Assembly (NCBI RefSeq): GCF_002135205.1
Contig: NZ_NEFZ01000004.1
Span: 62,001 to 126,000, forward strand
DNA from: Acinetobacter sp. ANC 4204
GTDB taxonomy: Bacteria; Pseudomonadota; Gammaproteobacteria; Pseudomonadales; Moraxellaceae
Reading direction: 5' to 3'
DNA: 64,000 nt
The notes beneath the pieces are model-generated. The model was not told where the DNA came from and ran no database searches. It saw only the letters and a program-made list of their open reading frames with translations. Below are positions 43,557 through 52,432 of the stretch, piece by piece (the first letter of the stretch is position 1; the number at the start of each line of letters is the position of its first letter). The position numbers were made by a program, and so were the translations under genes.

Positions 43557-45860
43557 TTACTCTTGCCTTACAAGGGGCATGTTGTCATTGGTTCGTAGAG
43601 TCTCAATCCCCTGCATTCCTGTTGAACCTTGCTGTGGTACTGGTGGGTTCATTGGACTGGTATTCTGCTGTATCTCTGCCAGTCCTTCACTTCCTAACTG
43701 CGCCCCTTCACCTTCTAAATACGGTGAACGCACGTCACGTGCTGCGGTCTGCTCAGCTGTCGGGAAGTTGGGATCATCACCGATTGGATTAGGGCGCTGA
43801 TAACCAGCACCCTTCATCACCTCATCTGCAATTGGTGCGATTTGTGGTATTTGAGCAACCTGCGCACCTGCTTGCATTGCTGAATAAGCAGCTTGAACAC
43901 CAATTTGTACTGAACGTGCATCAATTTCACGAATTTCACTGCCAGCTTTACGCTCCTTGAGTTCAAGCTCACGGCGTTTAAGGTCAATACCAGCATCAGC
44001 AAGTGCTCTTTCAACAGCTTCTTTGATTTGTTGCTCGACTTGTTCAGGAGTTGGAGCCTGTGTAGCTTGGCGAATAGACTCAATAATGTCTTTCTTGAAT
44101 GGAATGTCGGTCAATGCCATCACATATGGTAATACTGCAGTTTGAATCTCGGCAGATAATGACTTAGTAATCTCAGACAATGCGTTTAATTGCTGCTCAC
44201 GGAATGTTGTAGAACTTGGAACATCATCAAGTACCACTTTTAAACGAATCCGCTGTATGTCATTGGATACGTAAGGGTAACCCAGTTCATCTACTTCTGG
44301 CTTGTTGATTACAACTGTACGGTCTTCACGTACTGCATCACCTTCAATAACTACAGTTTGCTCACGGCTACCCATATCTTCAACAATCATCGAGAGAAGC
44401 ATCTCACCGATTAAGGTGCGTGCTTCTCTAAAGTTATCCATGATCTTCATCAAAGTTTGATTTGATTGTTCAATCTGCAATTGTTCCTGCTTACCAGACG
44501 TCGCATTGCCCTGCTTACCCTGAAAACCACTGGTGATATTACTCACACGCTCAATAGCAGCACGATTGTCATTGATCAACTGGAAGTGTTGCTGTGATAA
44601 CTCAAAGTCGCGCTTCACTTCAAAGCGTGCACCAGCTTTAGCCATATGGTTGGCATTAAGCACAATGTCAGCATCGGGACGTGCAACTTGACGGCGTAAC
44701 TGCTCGTCAGTCATATCAACCGCACCTTTGGTCCTTTCAACACGTGTGACACTCATGCCCCAACGTAGTTTAGAGATACCAGAATTAATACTATCTTGGC
44801 TGAACTTCATCCGACGTACAAAACCATAAGGGATATTGGTATTGTCCTCACGCGCTCCCCAAAATGGCACATAGGGGAAATAATGATGTGAGTAAGGTGT
44901 AGGACCATCAAATAGCACATGAGGTCCTAACCAATAAGAGCGTCGAATCTTAGAGATGTTGGCCAGCTCTACATGGGCTAAACCTTGATAAATCGCAATA
45001 TCATGATTCATATTTGACGAATCATACTCAACCACACGGCCATCACCGAACTTCAATACAGGTACACGCACCCAACGGCGGTACCAAACCTCAGCAACAT
45101 TGATTTCTTTTGATGTGGTGTTATACCAATGCTGTTCACTAATCGTGTATGAACGTGCATCTAACCATGCATTTTTAAGGCCTGTGCTTTCACCACCATC
45201 CATCACACCCGCTTCTTGCCACCATGAAGCACCATAACGCCCAACAGTTTGAATCAGCTCTGCATGTTGGGGAAACGCTTGAATCAATCGCTTTGGATGA
45301 ATCCAACGGGTACGGCGCAACCAACGTGCATCGCTCAAATCATTTTCCGCTGCTTTCATGTCCCAATGAATTTCGTTGCGGTGTACTTTTACGCAACGAT
45401 ACGGGTATTTAAACGGATCTTGCTCACGCTTAACTTCAACCCAACCAATACCACAACCAATTTGCGGTCGAAATGCATCACTACATGCTTTATCAGCCTT
45501 AGATAAACGTTCTGCTTGATTCAATTTGAAGTTTAATGCATCTGCAACATCATCACTTCCAGTATCACCATTGGCTTTAACACGCCAATCTGTACGTGTC
45601 TGTAATTCAAACCCTTCGACAGATTGCAATGCAGGGCCTATCATATCTTCGACAGCAGGAGGAATACCGATCTGCTTCATACGATTAAGCAACTCAGACT
45701 CAAGCTGGTTACCATCCGCATAATCCATTTCCTTATCAGCAATATTCCGCCAATAAGGTTGCTCCTCGATTTCGTACATGATTTCTGTCAGTTCATCAAG
45801 TGTCAAAGCATCATCATCTAGATTAGCTTGCTCAATCTCTGCAGTTTCTTGATCAAACAT
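43557..45860 (-). CDS. portal protein
   Basis: 767 residues, the size of P22-like podovirus portals. The N-terminal helical part (YWRNIADKEMDYADGNQLESELLNRMKQIGIPPAVEDMIGPAL) and the mid-region FQGKQGNATSGKQEQLQIEQSNQTLMKIMDNFREARTLIGEMLLS are typical of portal clip and stem helices. A long helical C-terminal barrel region (about 590-690, Glu/Arg/Ala-rich) precedes a Pro-rich tail. Directly follows the large terminase (11-base gap). It forms the dodecameric DNA channel at one capsid vertex. Confidence 0.88.
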   Translation of the reverse strand: MFDQETAEIEQANLDDDALTLDELTEIMYEIEEQPYWRNIADKEMDYADGNQLESELLNRMKQIGIPPAVEDMIGPALQSVEGFELQTRTDWRVKANGDTGSDDVADALNFKLNQAERLSKADKACSDAFRPQIGCGIGWVEVKREQDPFKYPYRCVKVHRNEIHWDMKAAENDLSDARWLRRTRWIHPKRLIQAFPQHAELIQTVGRYGASWWQEAGVMDGGESTGLKNAWLDARSYTISEQHWYNTTSKEINVAEVWYRRWVRVPVLKFGDGRVVEYDSSNMNHDIAIYQGLAHVELANISKIRRSYWLGPHVLFDGPTPYSHHYFPYVPFWGAREDNTNIPYGFVRRMKFSQDSINSGISKLRWGMSVTRVERTKGAVDMTDEQLRRQVARPDADIVLNANHMAKAGARFEVKRDFELSQQHFQLINDNRAAIERVSNITSGFQGKQGNATSGKQEQLQIEQSNQTLMKIMDNFREARTLIGEMLLSMIVEDMGSREQTVVIEGDAVREDRTVVINKPEVDELGYPYVSNDIQRIRLKVVLDDVPSSTTFREQQLNALSEITKSLSAEIQTAVLPYVMALTDIPFKKDIIESIRQATQAPTPEQVEQQIKEAVERALADAGIDLKRRELELKERKAGSEIREIDARSVQIGVQAAYSAMQAGAQVAQIPQIAPIADEVMKGAGYQRPNPIGDDPNFPTAEQTAARDVRSPYLEGEGAQLGSEGLAEIQQNTSPMNPPVPQQGSTGMQGIETLRTNDNMPLVRQE

Positions 45861-45871
45861 TTATAAATTCC

Positions 45872-47539
45872 TTACATTCGCCAATCTGTTGGTGGTGCTT
45901 CTTTATAGCTGGATCGCTGCTCATAGGTATTTGTACTTGATTCACCGCTTGAACGACTAGCCGTATAGACGTAATCACCCAAAAGCTCTGCATCTTTGGC
46001 CTGAGCCCATTGTCGAAGTGCATCGGCACCTTCAGAGCAGCCATTTGATTTGTCAGGCTGATCAATAAACATATTGGCCTGTTGGTTAAACTTTTTCTTA
46101 TAGCCTTCAATTCGTTCAATACCCAATTTGCATCGCTCCTCATCAAACCAAGCATTTTTAAGATGTCTGCGGGTCTGTTGAATACCAGTGGTGAGCAAAG
46201 TAATACGTGGAATGACCACAAAATTATGACCAGGTAAAAGCTCTTCCAACATTTCTAAAACTGACTTGTTGTAGTCGCCTAAGCGTTGGTGTGCGGCATC
46301 ATGTGGCAAATAGTGTGTGTGATAGATATAAGGCTTATCTTTGATCAGTTTTGCGTAATGGCGTAGATCTTTGTAATGGTCTTCTTCGTAGTCAATAAAA
46401 CGGTCTTGTTGGTTCATCATTTGATGAAACCAAATTGCACAACCGTCATGGTTGCCAATATCCCAAAACGTACACGTAGGCACGTCTAAAACTTCAATTT
46501 GAGTAATGCCACTACGTTTACGCAGTTCAAGCATATCTTTTGCGTAGTAGTTCCCTTCTGTCGAAACCTGAAAAGCTTCATCAGGGAAAGATGGGTACTC
46601 TTGCCACATTAAAGCTTGGTCACCAGATAGATCGTTATCACGTGTCGATATGTACCAAGCACGTTGATCAGGATCAATCTTGATCTTCTTGCCTAAATTC
46701 TTGGATACAACAATTTCAATATGATCAAAAATATTATGGTCTTTTAAGCTAATGACGACTTCAGATGAGTCAATACGGTACTTAGGTTCTTCCCACCAAC
46801 CATAAAAATGTAGTCTGAAATCTTTTGGCGTGAGTTTTTTGCGTGAAGCAAAGTTCTTCTGTGCGATCTGAACTTTATCAAAGAAATCACCACCACGACC
46901 TTCAGCAGTAGATTCAATGACACAGATACCTGTTGTTGGAACTGCTGGTAATGAACCTGTACGAACTTCTTTAGCTTTACCCGGTGACTGTGCACAAATC
47001 TTGCCATACTCAGAAATAAGTAAGCGGTGCATTGTGCCGCCACGGAATGAAGTCGCCACTGAGATTTTAGAGCCGTTGTGCGCAAACTCCATCTCAGTGC
47101 CATTATTCGTTTTAAGTGGAAAGCGCTCTAATATTTCGGGTGGTAAGTTATCGTAGGCAAATTTAATCTTGTCTGTGAAAATATCACCGACTGTCTCAAG
47201 GTTCTGTGCGATTACACCGCAGTGCTGGTTTGCATTAAATAAAGCATGGTCCAACCAAAGGACACTAATCAATGTAGTGAAACCCAGCTGACGCGCCTTT
47301 AAAATAATATTGCGGTACCACAAGCGATTTAAAAATCGCATCTGCGCATCATTCGGTTTAAAAGGCAACTCATAGGTAGGGGCTTCTTCTACTTGCCCCA
47401 ATTCATTAACAAAGTCATCGCCCTTAATTTTGATCTTGTATAAACACCCACTAAAAATACGCCAAATAGGATCTGCCAAGCAGCGTTCAAGCTCCTCGGC
47501 ATTTGTCGGTAGTGGCTGTAAGTTAGTTTTATAAATCAA
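45872..47539 (-). CDS. terminase large subunit
   Basis: 555 residues. ATPase: Walker A-like KARQLGFTT (81-89) and Walker B-like RLLISEYGK near residue 170. Nuclease: the RNase H-like acidic motif CTFWDIGNHDGCAIW near residue 353 and a later YKKFNQQANMFIDQPDKSNGCSEGADALR segment. This layout is that of phage packaging motors that cut and translocate genome DNA into the prohead through the portal. Start at 47539 follows a spacer with two inverted repeats. Confidence 0.92.
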   Translation of the reverse strand: MIYKTNLQPLPTNAEELERCLADPIWRIFSGCLYKIKIKGDDFVNELGQVEEAPTYELPFKPNDAQMRFLNRLWYRNIILKARQLGFTTLISVLWLDHALFNANQHCGVIAQNLETVGDIFTDKIKFAYDNLPPEILERFPLKTNNGTEMEFAHNGSKISVATSFRGGTMHRLLISEYGKICAQSPGKAKEVRTGSLPAVPTTGICVIESTAEGRGGDFFDKVQIAQKNFASRKKLTPKDFRLHFYGWWEEPKYRIDSSEVVISLKDHNIFDHIEIVVSKNLGKKIKIDPDQRAWYISTRDNDLSGDQALMWQEYPSFPDEAFQVSTEGNYYAKDMLELRKRSGITQIEVLDVPTCTFWDIGNHDGCAIWFHQMMNQQDRFIDYEEDHYKDLRHYAKLIKDKPYIYHTHYLPHDAAHQRLGDYNKSVLEMLEELLPGHNFVVIPRITLLTTGIQQTRRHLKNAWFDEERCKLGIERIEGYKKKFNQQANMFIDQPDKSNGCSEGADALRQWAQAKDAELLGDYVYTASRSSGESSTNTYEQRSSYKEAPPTDWRM

Positions 47540-47552
47540 TTTTTACTCCATT

Positions 47553-47639
47553 TTGCACAATATTGGTGCAATTTTGAAGCGTGTACGTGAATGAAATTAA
47601 TTTGGTGTGGGTGATTAGTCGCTCCATTCACGTACATGC
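47553..47639. repeat. two inverted repeats in the small-large terminase spacer
   Basis: TTGCAC (47553-47558) with GTGCAA (47566-47571), and a 15-base arm at 47579-47593 pairing with 47625-47639 at 14 positions around a 31-base loop. They fill the 101-base gap between the terminase genes. This is a plausible recognition region for the small terminase or an mRNA structure. Confidence 0.55.
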
Positions 47640-47640
47640 A

Positions 47641-48291
47641 CTAATACTCAGGATCATCAGCAATGGGTTTAAATGCAGAGCTATTTCCAGTGCTCACTCG
47701 TTCAAGCAATGCGGTCAATGCATCAACTGGTTTATTGTTCTCATCATCAAGGCCAAACGCTTGGCGTTCTAAAGCAATCAATGTTTTGAGTGTGTCGCTT
47801 AAATCCTTCATAGACTTCACGCGACCAGGCATTGAGATGATCTTCATGTAAAGGTCATTTACTTTGTCATTGCCTTTATCATCAGGTGACCACATCAGCT
47901 CACCCAACATTTCCAACAATTTGACATTCTCTTGACCAACCATCATTTCAAGTTCATCAAAAAGACTCATGGCAATCTTGCGTGAACGTTGAATATCCTT
48001 ACGATGGGCTAAACGTACTGACGCAACTTCATTGGCATTTGCATCAATAGTGTCTTTTTCTGAAATGGTCGTTTTCGTGCGCACAACACTGCGCACACTC
48101 TCCTTGCGCACAATGTCATCTGCTTTAGCTTTGATTTTTTCAGATAGATCTCGAACCCATTCATATTGCTTTGCACGGCGTCTAATGCCAGATTCTGCAA
48201 TTTCATTTTCCGCAGCAATTTGGCGAATTGACTTAACACCAGCTCTATAGTCGAGTTCGATTTTTTCCCAATTGATTTCTTTTTCAGCCAT
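47641..48291 (-). CDS. terminase small subunit
   Basis: 216 residues from ATG 48291; a TTG at 48300 is the longer alternative. N-terminal helix-turn-helix (KSIRQIAAENEIAESGIRRRAKQYEW) for binding the packaging site, followed by a helical oligomerisation region (RKIAMSLFDELEMMVGQENVKLLEMLGELM) and a C-terminal tail that would touch the large subunit. Gene order with the large subunit next is standard. The DNA-binding part and position make the call secure. Confidence 0.85.
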   Translation of the reverse strand: MAEKEINWEKIELDYRAGVKSIRQIAAENEIAESGIRRRAKQYEWVRDLSEKIKAKADDIVRKESVRSVVRTKTTISEKDTIDANANEVASVRLAHRKDIQRSRKIAMSLFDELEMMVGQENVKLLEMLGELMWSPDDKGNDKVNDLYMKIISMPGRVKSMKDLSDTLKTLIALERQAFGLDDENNKPVDALTALLERVSTGNSSAFKPIADDPEY

Positions 48292-48340
48292 GACCACCAA
48301 ACCTCATATTGGTTTAATGATCATGTATATAGGTAGGGAG

Positions 48341-48358
48341 GTCTAACCTTAGAGGGGG
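48341..48358 (-). repeat. late-operon junction motif, copy 6
   Basis: Minus strand CCCCCTCTAAGGTTAGAC starting right after the TAA of the DUF2971 gene. The inner TCTAA-GG-TTAGA is itself palindromic. Confidence 0.7.
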
Positions 48359-49348
48359 TTAAAAGTCAAAAGAATCAGGAGGAAGCTGCTGGGGAATTTT
48401 AGAGGTTACATCCATATCTTCAAAAATTGGTGCATTTGTAAATGTTCGGCCATACATCTGACTTTTTTGAAAAAACTTCAAACAAAATTTCTCCTCATGA
48501 ATTTGAGATGTAAAAAATGCTACATGGTTTAGCTCAGGATCGTCTTTTAAAAGCTGATAGACTTCATCACAGAATTTAGGATCTGCCTTACAGCCCATTG
48601 TTACTGACTTGATATATTTTTTATTAAAATTAAACAGATGGATATCAAGATTATCACCTATTACCCTATCCGCATCCTCTAACCTTTTTACAACCCTAAA
48701 CTCACTTTCGTTATGCCAAACATTTTTTTTAGTATTAAAAATTTGAAATAAATTTTCTTCGTTTCGATCATCAATATCTTCATATGTCACCAATGGTCGA
48801 TCATTATCATATGTAACTTGTCGTGTTTCATTAAAAAAAAAACTATTATGAAACTCAATGACCATACCTTTGTGGTTATTTGCATAATATGACCACATTA
48901 GAATATTTTGTCTTGGCTCATTTTCATCATGAATTATTATTGATGGATTATAAGTTTCAGCGCCATTATGGAATAAACTCAGAACACCATAGTCAGATAA
49001 AATTTTATTCAGTTCATTTTTATATTTGGTGTATTTGAAATTTCTTTCAGCTGAATATTCACTTATTTCTCTCTCCGAAAGCTCCTCGGAAACAGTAGCA
49101 TTTTCATATTTTGCAATGAGTTCATGTTCACTCAGTGTCAGACTATCCAAATGATATGGTAAGAATTTTCGATTAATTTTGGTTAAATGAGGCTTAAACT
49201 CAAAAGGATCATTAAAATCAGAAGCTGGCGTAAACCTAATACAACCTTTTCGAATGATATCAATTCTTTCCTCACTTACAAACTTAAAGAAGCTCAATTC
49301 ATTACCCCATTCTAAAAATTTAAATAATGTACACCAGATTTCTTGCAC
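48359..49348 (-). CDS. DUF2971 family protein
   Basis: 329 residues with family hallmarks: FTPASDFNDPFEFKPH near residue 37, ILMWSYYANNHKGMVIEFH near 145-170 and a KNVWHNESEFRVVKR segment near 210. DUF2971 proteins are common in prophages and defence islands; their biochemical role is not established. The start is GTG at 49348, three bases after the stop of the wHTH gene. Strongly AT-rich compared with the terminase genes beside it, which suggests a separately acquired cargo gene (moron). Confidence 0.75.
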   Translation of the reverse strand: MQEIWCTLFKFLEWGNELSFFKFVSEERIDIIRKGCIRFTPASDFNDPFEFKPHLTKINRKFLPYHLDSLTLSEHELIAKYENATVSEELSEREISEYSAERNFKYTKYKNELNKILSDYGVLSLFHNGAETYNPSIIIHDENEPRQNILMWSYYANNHKGMVIEFHNSFFFNETRQVTYDNDRPLVTYEDIDDRNEENLFQIFNTKKNVWHNESEFRVVKRLEDADRVIGDNLDIHLFNFNKKYIKSVTMGCKADPKFCDEVYQLLKDDPELNHVAFFTSQIHEEKFCLKFFQKSQMYGRTFTNAPIFEDMDVTSKIPQQLPPDSFDF

Positions 49349-49351
49349 AAA

Positions 49352-49810
49352 CTACAACAACTCTCCCTGCTTCCCAACATCCAATAAATTACTAACTTGC
49401 CTATTTAATTTTCGAACCTGACTCGTTACTTCACTTTGAAGAATCGCCATGTGATGGCCCATTTCAATGTTGGCATACTGCATAGCCTCTGCAACCATCA
49501 GACTACCAAGATGACGGGCTTCACGTGGTGTGAGCGTTAAAATCTCATCATCTCCAATTTCAATTTTAACGGTACCGTCTGGTAATACCATTTTAGACAT
49601 CAATCTCGCTGGACGATGCTTTGGAGCTGGAATGAACACTCCACGCTGTACACGGATAATTTGTCCACTATCGACTAAATAACTTAAACGGTCATCAACA
49701 ATTGATAATTTTAAACCTGTCAGTTGTGACAAAGTTTCTCTAGTAACGATCTGCTCTTGATTATGTAAATCCTCAATGGCTTCAAGGATTGTTTCAGCGT
49801 TAGACTTCAT
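49352..49810 (-). CDS. winged-helix DNA-binding phage protein
   Basis: 152 residues from ATG 49810 (AGGGGT upstream). N-terminal about 60 residues form a helix-turn-helix with wing (ETLSQLTGLKLSIVDDRLSYLVDSGQIIRVQRGVFIPA). A short middle is followed by a C-terminal amphipathic helix (IEMGHHMAILQSEVTSQVRKLNRQVSNLL) suited to oligomerisation. Last gene of the leftward early operon before the terminase block, so it may control late transcription; this is inference. Confidence 0.7.
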   Translation of the reverse strand: MKSNAETILEAIEDLHNQEQIVTRETLSQLTGLKLSIVDDRLSYLVDSGQIIRVQRGVFIPAPKHRPARLMSKMVLPDGTVKIEIGDDEILTLTPREARHLGSLMVAEAMQYANIEMGHHMAILQSEVTSQVRKLNRQVSNLLDVGKQGELL

Positions 49811-49831
49811 TGTCATACCCCTAAATCGTTC

Positions 49832-50227
49832 TTAAACTTCAACTACGTCGATATTGTGAATTAGCTTCATCAGCTTACGTTTGATGATGTAATCCGCAGT
49901 CTTGTGGCCTTTGGCATCTTCACAAATGAACTGGTTATCTTTGGTCCAGTAAACAAAATCTGCGATGTAATCTGTACCACGTACTTTCTCACCACAAATT
50001 TTCTGTGATGGGATCAGGTTGTAACGTACTTGCGTATGCAGCTCTTTTATTTCCCCTGCACGCTCTAGAACTTTAAGATCATTTAGACGGCGATATTCAC
50101 GCTGTGAATCAGCAACCTTTTTGCCATCAATCACTACTTTGTGATTCCCATATTTAGGTTGTTTGGGCTTGTTTTCTTTTTGGTGCATAAGTCGTTTAAT
50201 TTGTGATTGTGATAAGTAATTTGTCAT
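49832..50227 (-). CDS. DUF1064 phage nuclease-like protein
   Basis: 131 residues from ATG 50227, with GAGGAGG just upstream. A basic N-terminus (PKQPKYGNHKVVIDGKKVADSQREYRRL) and the core DYIADFVYWTKDNQFICEDAKG carry a D…EDAK arrangement like the PD-(D/E)xK nuclease active site, as known for DUF1064. Such proteins probably act in Holliday-junction or branch processing during phage replication. Overlaps the upstream gene by 4 bases (ATGA). Confidence 0.75.
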   Translation of the reverse strand: MTNYLSQSQIKRLMHQKENKPKQPKYGNHKVVIDGKKVADSQREYRRLNDLKVLERAGEIKELHTQVRYNLIPSQKICGEKVRGTDYIADFVYWTKDNQFICEDAKGHKTADYIIKRKLMKLIHNIDVVEV

Positions 50228-50409
50228 GCAACCTCCTCTTTTTTCTTTGTCCAATCGTGCCAAACACGTTCACCGTTGACGGTACCGAAACCACAAATCA
50301 GGCAAGCAATGTCAAATCCATGCGGGCAATGCGATTTACTGAGCATTGCTTGGATATTTCGTTGCTGTCTACGCTGCTGTATTACGCGCTGTCGCATTTT
50401 CCTTTTCAT
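50224..50409 (-). CDS. small basic Cys/His protein
   Basis: 61 residues. A very basic N-terminus (MKRKMRQRVIQQRRQQRN) and a CPHGFDIACLICG cluster that could bind zinc. Linked by ATGA overlaps to genes on both sides, so it belongs to the replication operon. Small proteins of this type accompany DnaC-like genes in Acinetobacter phages; function unknown. Confidence 0.65.
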   Translation of the reverse strand: MKRKMRQRVIQQRRQQRNIQAMLSKSHCPHGFDIACLICGFGTVNGERVWHDWTKKKEEVA

Positions 50410-51152
50410 TGGCTATTCACCCGTGCATCAGCCCATTTACATTCCACTGTCGCTAAGCCGTCATGTTGGAAACGCGACCATAGGCGGTCACCTAAATCCA
50501 ATTTAAGTGCCTTCAATGTGAAGTTTGAAATCAACATGGTCGGCTTCTTCCAGTCATAACGTGCGGTTAGAACTCGGTGAATGATCTCCAAACGCTTATC
50601 ACGGTCATGCAAGCCGTATTCATCAACGATCAGCAAGTCGTACTGAGAAAAATCATAAATAATTGATGCTTCTGATTGATCTTTTGTGTCCTTGTCCCAT
50701 GCATTCATCACACGCTGTGCAAGTTCTTCACTGGTGATGTATCGAACGTATAGGCCCTTTTTCAAAAGTGCTTTTGCTGTTGCACAGCCCAAATGGGTTT
50801 TGCCTGTGCCAGTGGATCCAACCATGATGAAATTGGATTTCTTCCCCTTGATGAGTGCTTGAGCGTAAGCAATGCATTGGCTCAGCGTATCGGCTTGAGC
50901 TTGTGTGTTTGTGCGGTAATTGGTGAAAGCTGATTCAGCATGGCGTTGTGGCAACATTGCCCCGCCTAAGTGTTTTTCACGAACCATTTGATCAGCACGT
51001 GGCTGGTCAAATTTTTGAATTTTCTTCACATGTTCTACGGCGCACTGTGGGCAGATATGATTTTCACCCGCTTGGATTTTTTGCACCCGGTGGATCGAAC
51101 AAATGTGTTCAGTAACCTTGAAGCCGTTCGATAAATTTGCCATCGCATTCAT
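50406..51152 (-). CDS. DnaC-like helicase loader ATPase
   Basis: 248 residues. Zinc-type N-terminal region (HICPQC, residues 32-37), Walker A GSTGTGKTH (112-120), Walker B LLIVDEYG near residue 172 and a sensor SNFT near 210. This is the DnaC/IstB-type AAA+ ATPase that loads host DnaB at the phage origin. Starts within the stop of the DnaT-like gene (ATGA), with GGAGG upstream, forming the usual two-gene replication module. Confidence 0.88.
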   Translation of the reverse strand: MNAMANLSNGFKVTEHICSIHRVQKIQAGENHICPQCAVEHVKKIQKFDQPRADQMVREKHLGGAMLPQRHAESAFTNYRTNTQAQADTLSQCIAYAQALIKGKKSNFIMVGSTGTGKTHLGCATAKALLKKGLYVRYITSEELAQRVMNAWDKDTKDQSEASIIYDFSQYDLLIVDEYGLHDRDKRLEIIHRVLTARYDWKKPTMLISNFTLKALKLDLGDRLWSRFQHDGLATVECKWADARVNSQ

Positions 51153-52120
51153 CGTAAATCCTCCGGTATTTGGACAGTTCCATGGAATGGACGATCATCG
51201 GATTGTGGTTCGTGTTTCCATGCGTCATTGACGTTTGTGTTGTCGTGCTTAGGTTTGCTTTTAGAATCCACACTAGGTTTTCGCTGCTTGAATTTATCTA
51301 TGAGCCACACAGCAAACTTACGGGTGCGTTGGTTTTCAGTAAGTTCTGATTTGTTTTCCCAATGGGCGTTGAAGTTACCAAGATGAAATTGGTAATCAGG
51401 CATGCTTAAAACAGATTCAGCATGAGCACCTACGCTTTCACGAATGGCGTTCAGCAAGAAATTGGAATCAGGTTTCCAAGAATCGTCTTGTTCGGAATTT
51501 TGGTTCGCGTCTTGTGTGTGTTTATTAATATCTATTCTATTTACGTTCTCTTTACTCTCTATTGCGATCCTCTGACTATTCGGGTCGTTATCGCCCCCCG
51601 ATACGGGTTGCGATCGTGACTCGACAATTTTGGCAATCTTTTTAGTTAACGCTTTGGATTGCGGGGCGATACTTTTTAGTCGGTAAACTGCATCGCATAA
51701 CTGACCTTCTAATTCAGAAGTATCAATCTCAATACTCCAACGTTTAGCATTGCCATGTGCCCCAGATATAGCATTGGCAAGCTTTTCAATCCAAGCCTCC
51801 AATGCTTTCTCTGCAACAACGTGGTGATATAGACGTCCATCACCACCATCAACCCAGCCACGTAAAACGTGATCTTTTACTTTTTTCCACTTGGTTCCCA
51901 TGCCAGATAAATGCGCAAGCATCTTGTCATTGTTAGGAATACTTGCGGCTGGTACTTGCGACCAACTTTTCAACCAAAGCGTCATGCTTGCAATTTTTTC
52001 TGAATCATCTCCAAGAATCCATGTTTCAGAATTCAAAAGTCGATCAATTTCAATCGGCATATATGGAAAATTTGATACATCACACTCTTTTGGTGTTAGT
52101 GGATTTTTTAAACTACTCAT
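51149..52120 (-). CDS. replication initiator-like protein, DUF1376 plus DnaT-like domain
   Basis: 323 residues. The N-terminal DUF1376 domain (NFPYMPIEIDRLLNSETWILG…LWLKSWSQVPAASIPNND…GWVDGGDGRLYHHVVAEKALEAW) spans about residues 17-120. A disordered Asn/Asp/Ser linker (about 165-215) precedes a DnaT-type single-stranded DNA-binding segment (YQFHLGNFNAHWENKSELTENQRTRKFAVWLIDKFKQRK). Works with the DnaC-like loader. Any origin iterons within it were not seen. Confidence 0.8.
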   Translation of the reverse strand: MSSLKNPLTPKECDVSNFPYMPIEIDRLLNSETWILGDDSEKIASMTLWLKSWSQVPAASIPNNDKMLAHLSGMGTKWKKVKDHVLRGWVDGGDGRLYHHVVAEKALEAWIEKLANAISGAHGNAKRWSIEIDTSELEGQLCDAVYRLKSIAPQSKALTKKIAKIVESRSQPVSGGDNDPNSQRIAIESKENVNRIDINKHTQDANQNSEQDDSWKPDSNFLLNAIRESVGAHAESVLSMPDYQFHLGNFNAHWENKSELTENQRTRKFAVWLIDKFKQRKPSVDSKSKPKHDNTNVNDAWKHEPQSDDRPFHGTVQIPEDLR

Positions 52121-52126
52121 ATCACC

Positions 52127-52432
52127 TCACCACAAGTCTTCACTACATAACCCAAGGCGAGAAAATTCCATCTCACCTAAGGCTATTAGCTCTAATTGGT
52201 TTGCAGTCCATTCTTGTTGACCACATTCAACCGCATGTAAAAATGCTTGTGGACGTGTATAGAACTTCCCATTTTCACAATAGAAACCTTGATGTGCAGA
52301 TTTCCCCCATTGATTTTGAATATCTGGTACCAAGCCAAGTGACAGAATAATATTGGTACAATCCGCATGGCGGTTAGGCTTAGGTAAAGCAACCATAAGA
52401 TCACCTGCTTTTACAGCAACACCGATAATCAT
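52127..52432 (-). CDS. small conserved phage protein of unknown function
   Basis: 101 residues with no named family. It has NRHADCTNIILSLGLVPD near residue 20 and FYTRPQAFLHAVECGQQEW near residue 58, which look like a small alpha-beta domain. Translation is coupled to the methyltransferase gene by a GGCGGCATGA junction. Located between methylase and replication genes. Confidence 0.6.
   Translation of the reverse strand: MIIGVAVKAGDLMVALPKPNRHADCTNIILSLGLVPDIQNQWGKSAHQGFYCENGKFYTRPQAFLHAVECGQQEWTANQLELIALGEMEFSRLGLCSEDLW

Noticed and set aside
43561..43576. Seventh copy of the late-operon junction motif
   Set aside because: The CTTGCCTTACAAGGGG stretch encodes the portal C-terminus (PLVRQ) and has several mismatches; kept apart from the six intergenic copies.
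45853..46221. 122-residue frame at the end of the large terminase gene
   Set aside because: Overlaps the terminase C-terminus in another frame, with no start context or recognisable protein.
47579..47639. Rho-independent terminator in the terminase spacer
   Set aside because: The long inverted repeat has a 31-base loop and no U-run.
16114..48358. CRISPR-like array
   Set aside because: The repeated motif copies are kilobases apart and degenerate, with no spacers; nothing in the window has array spacing.
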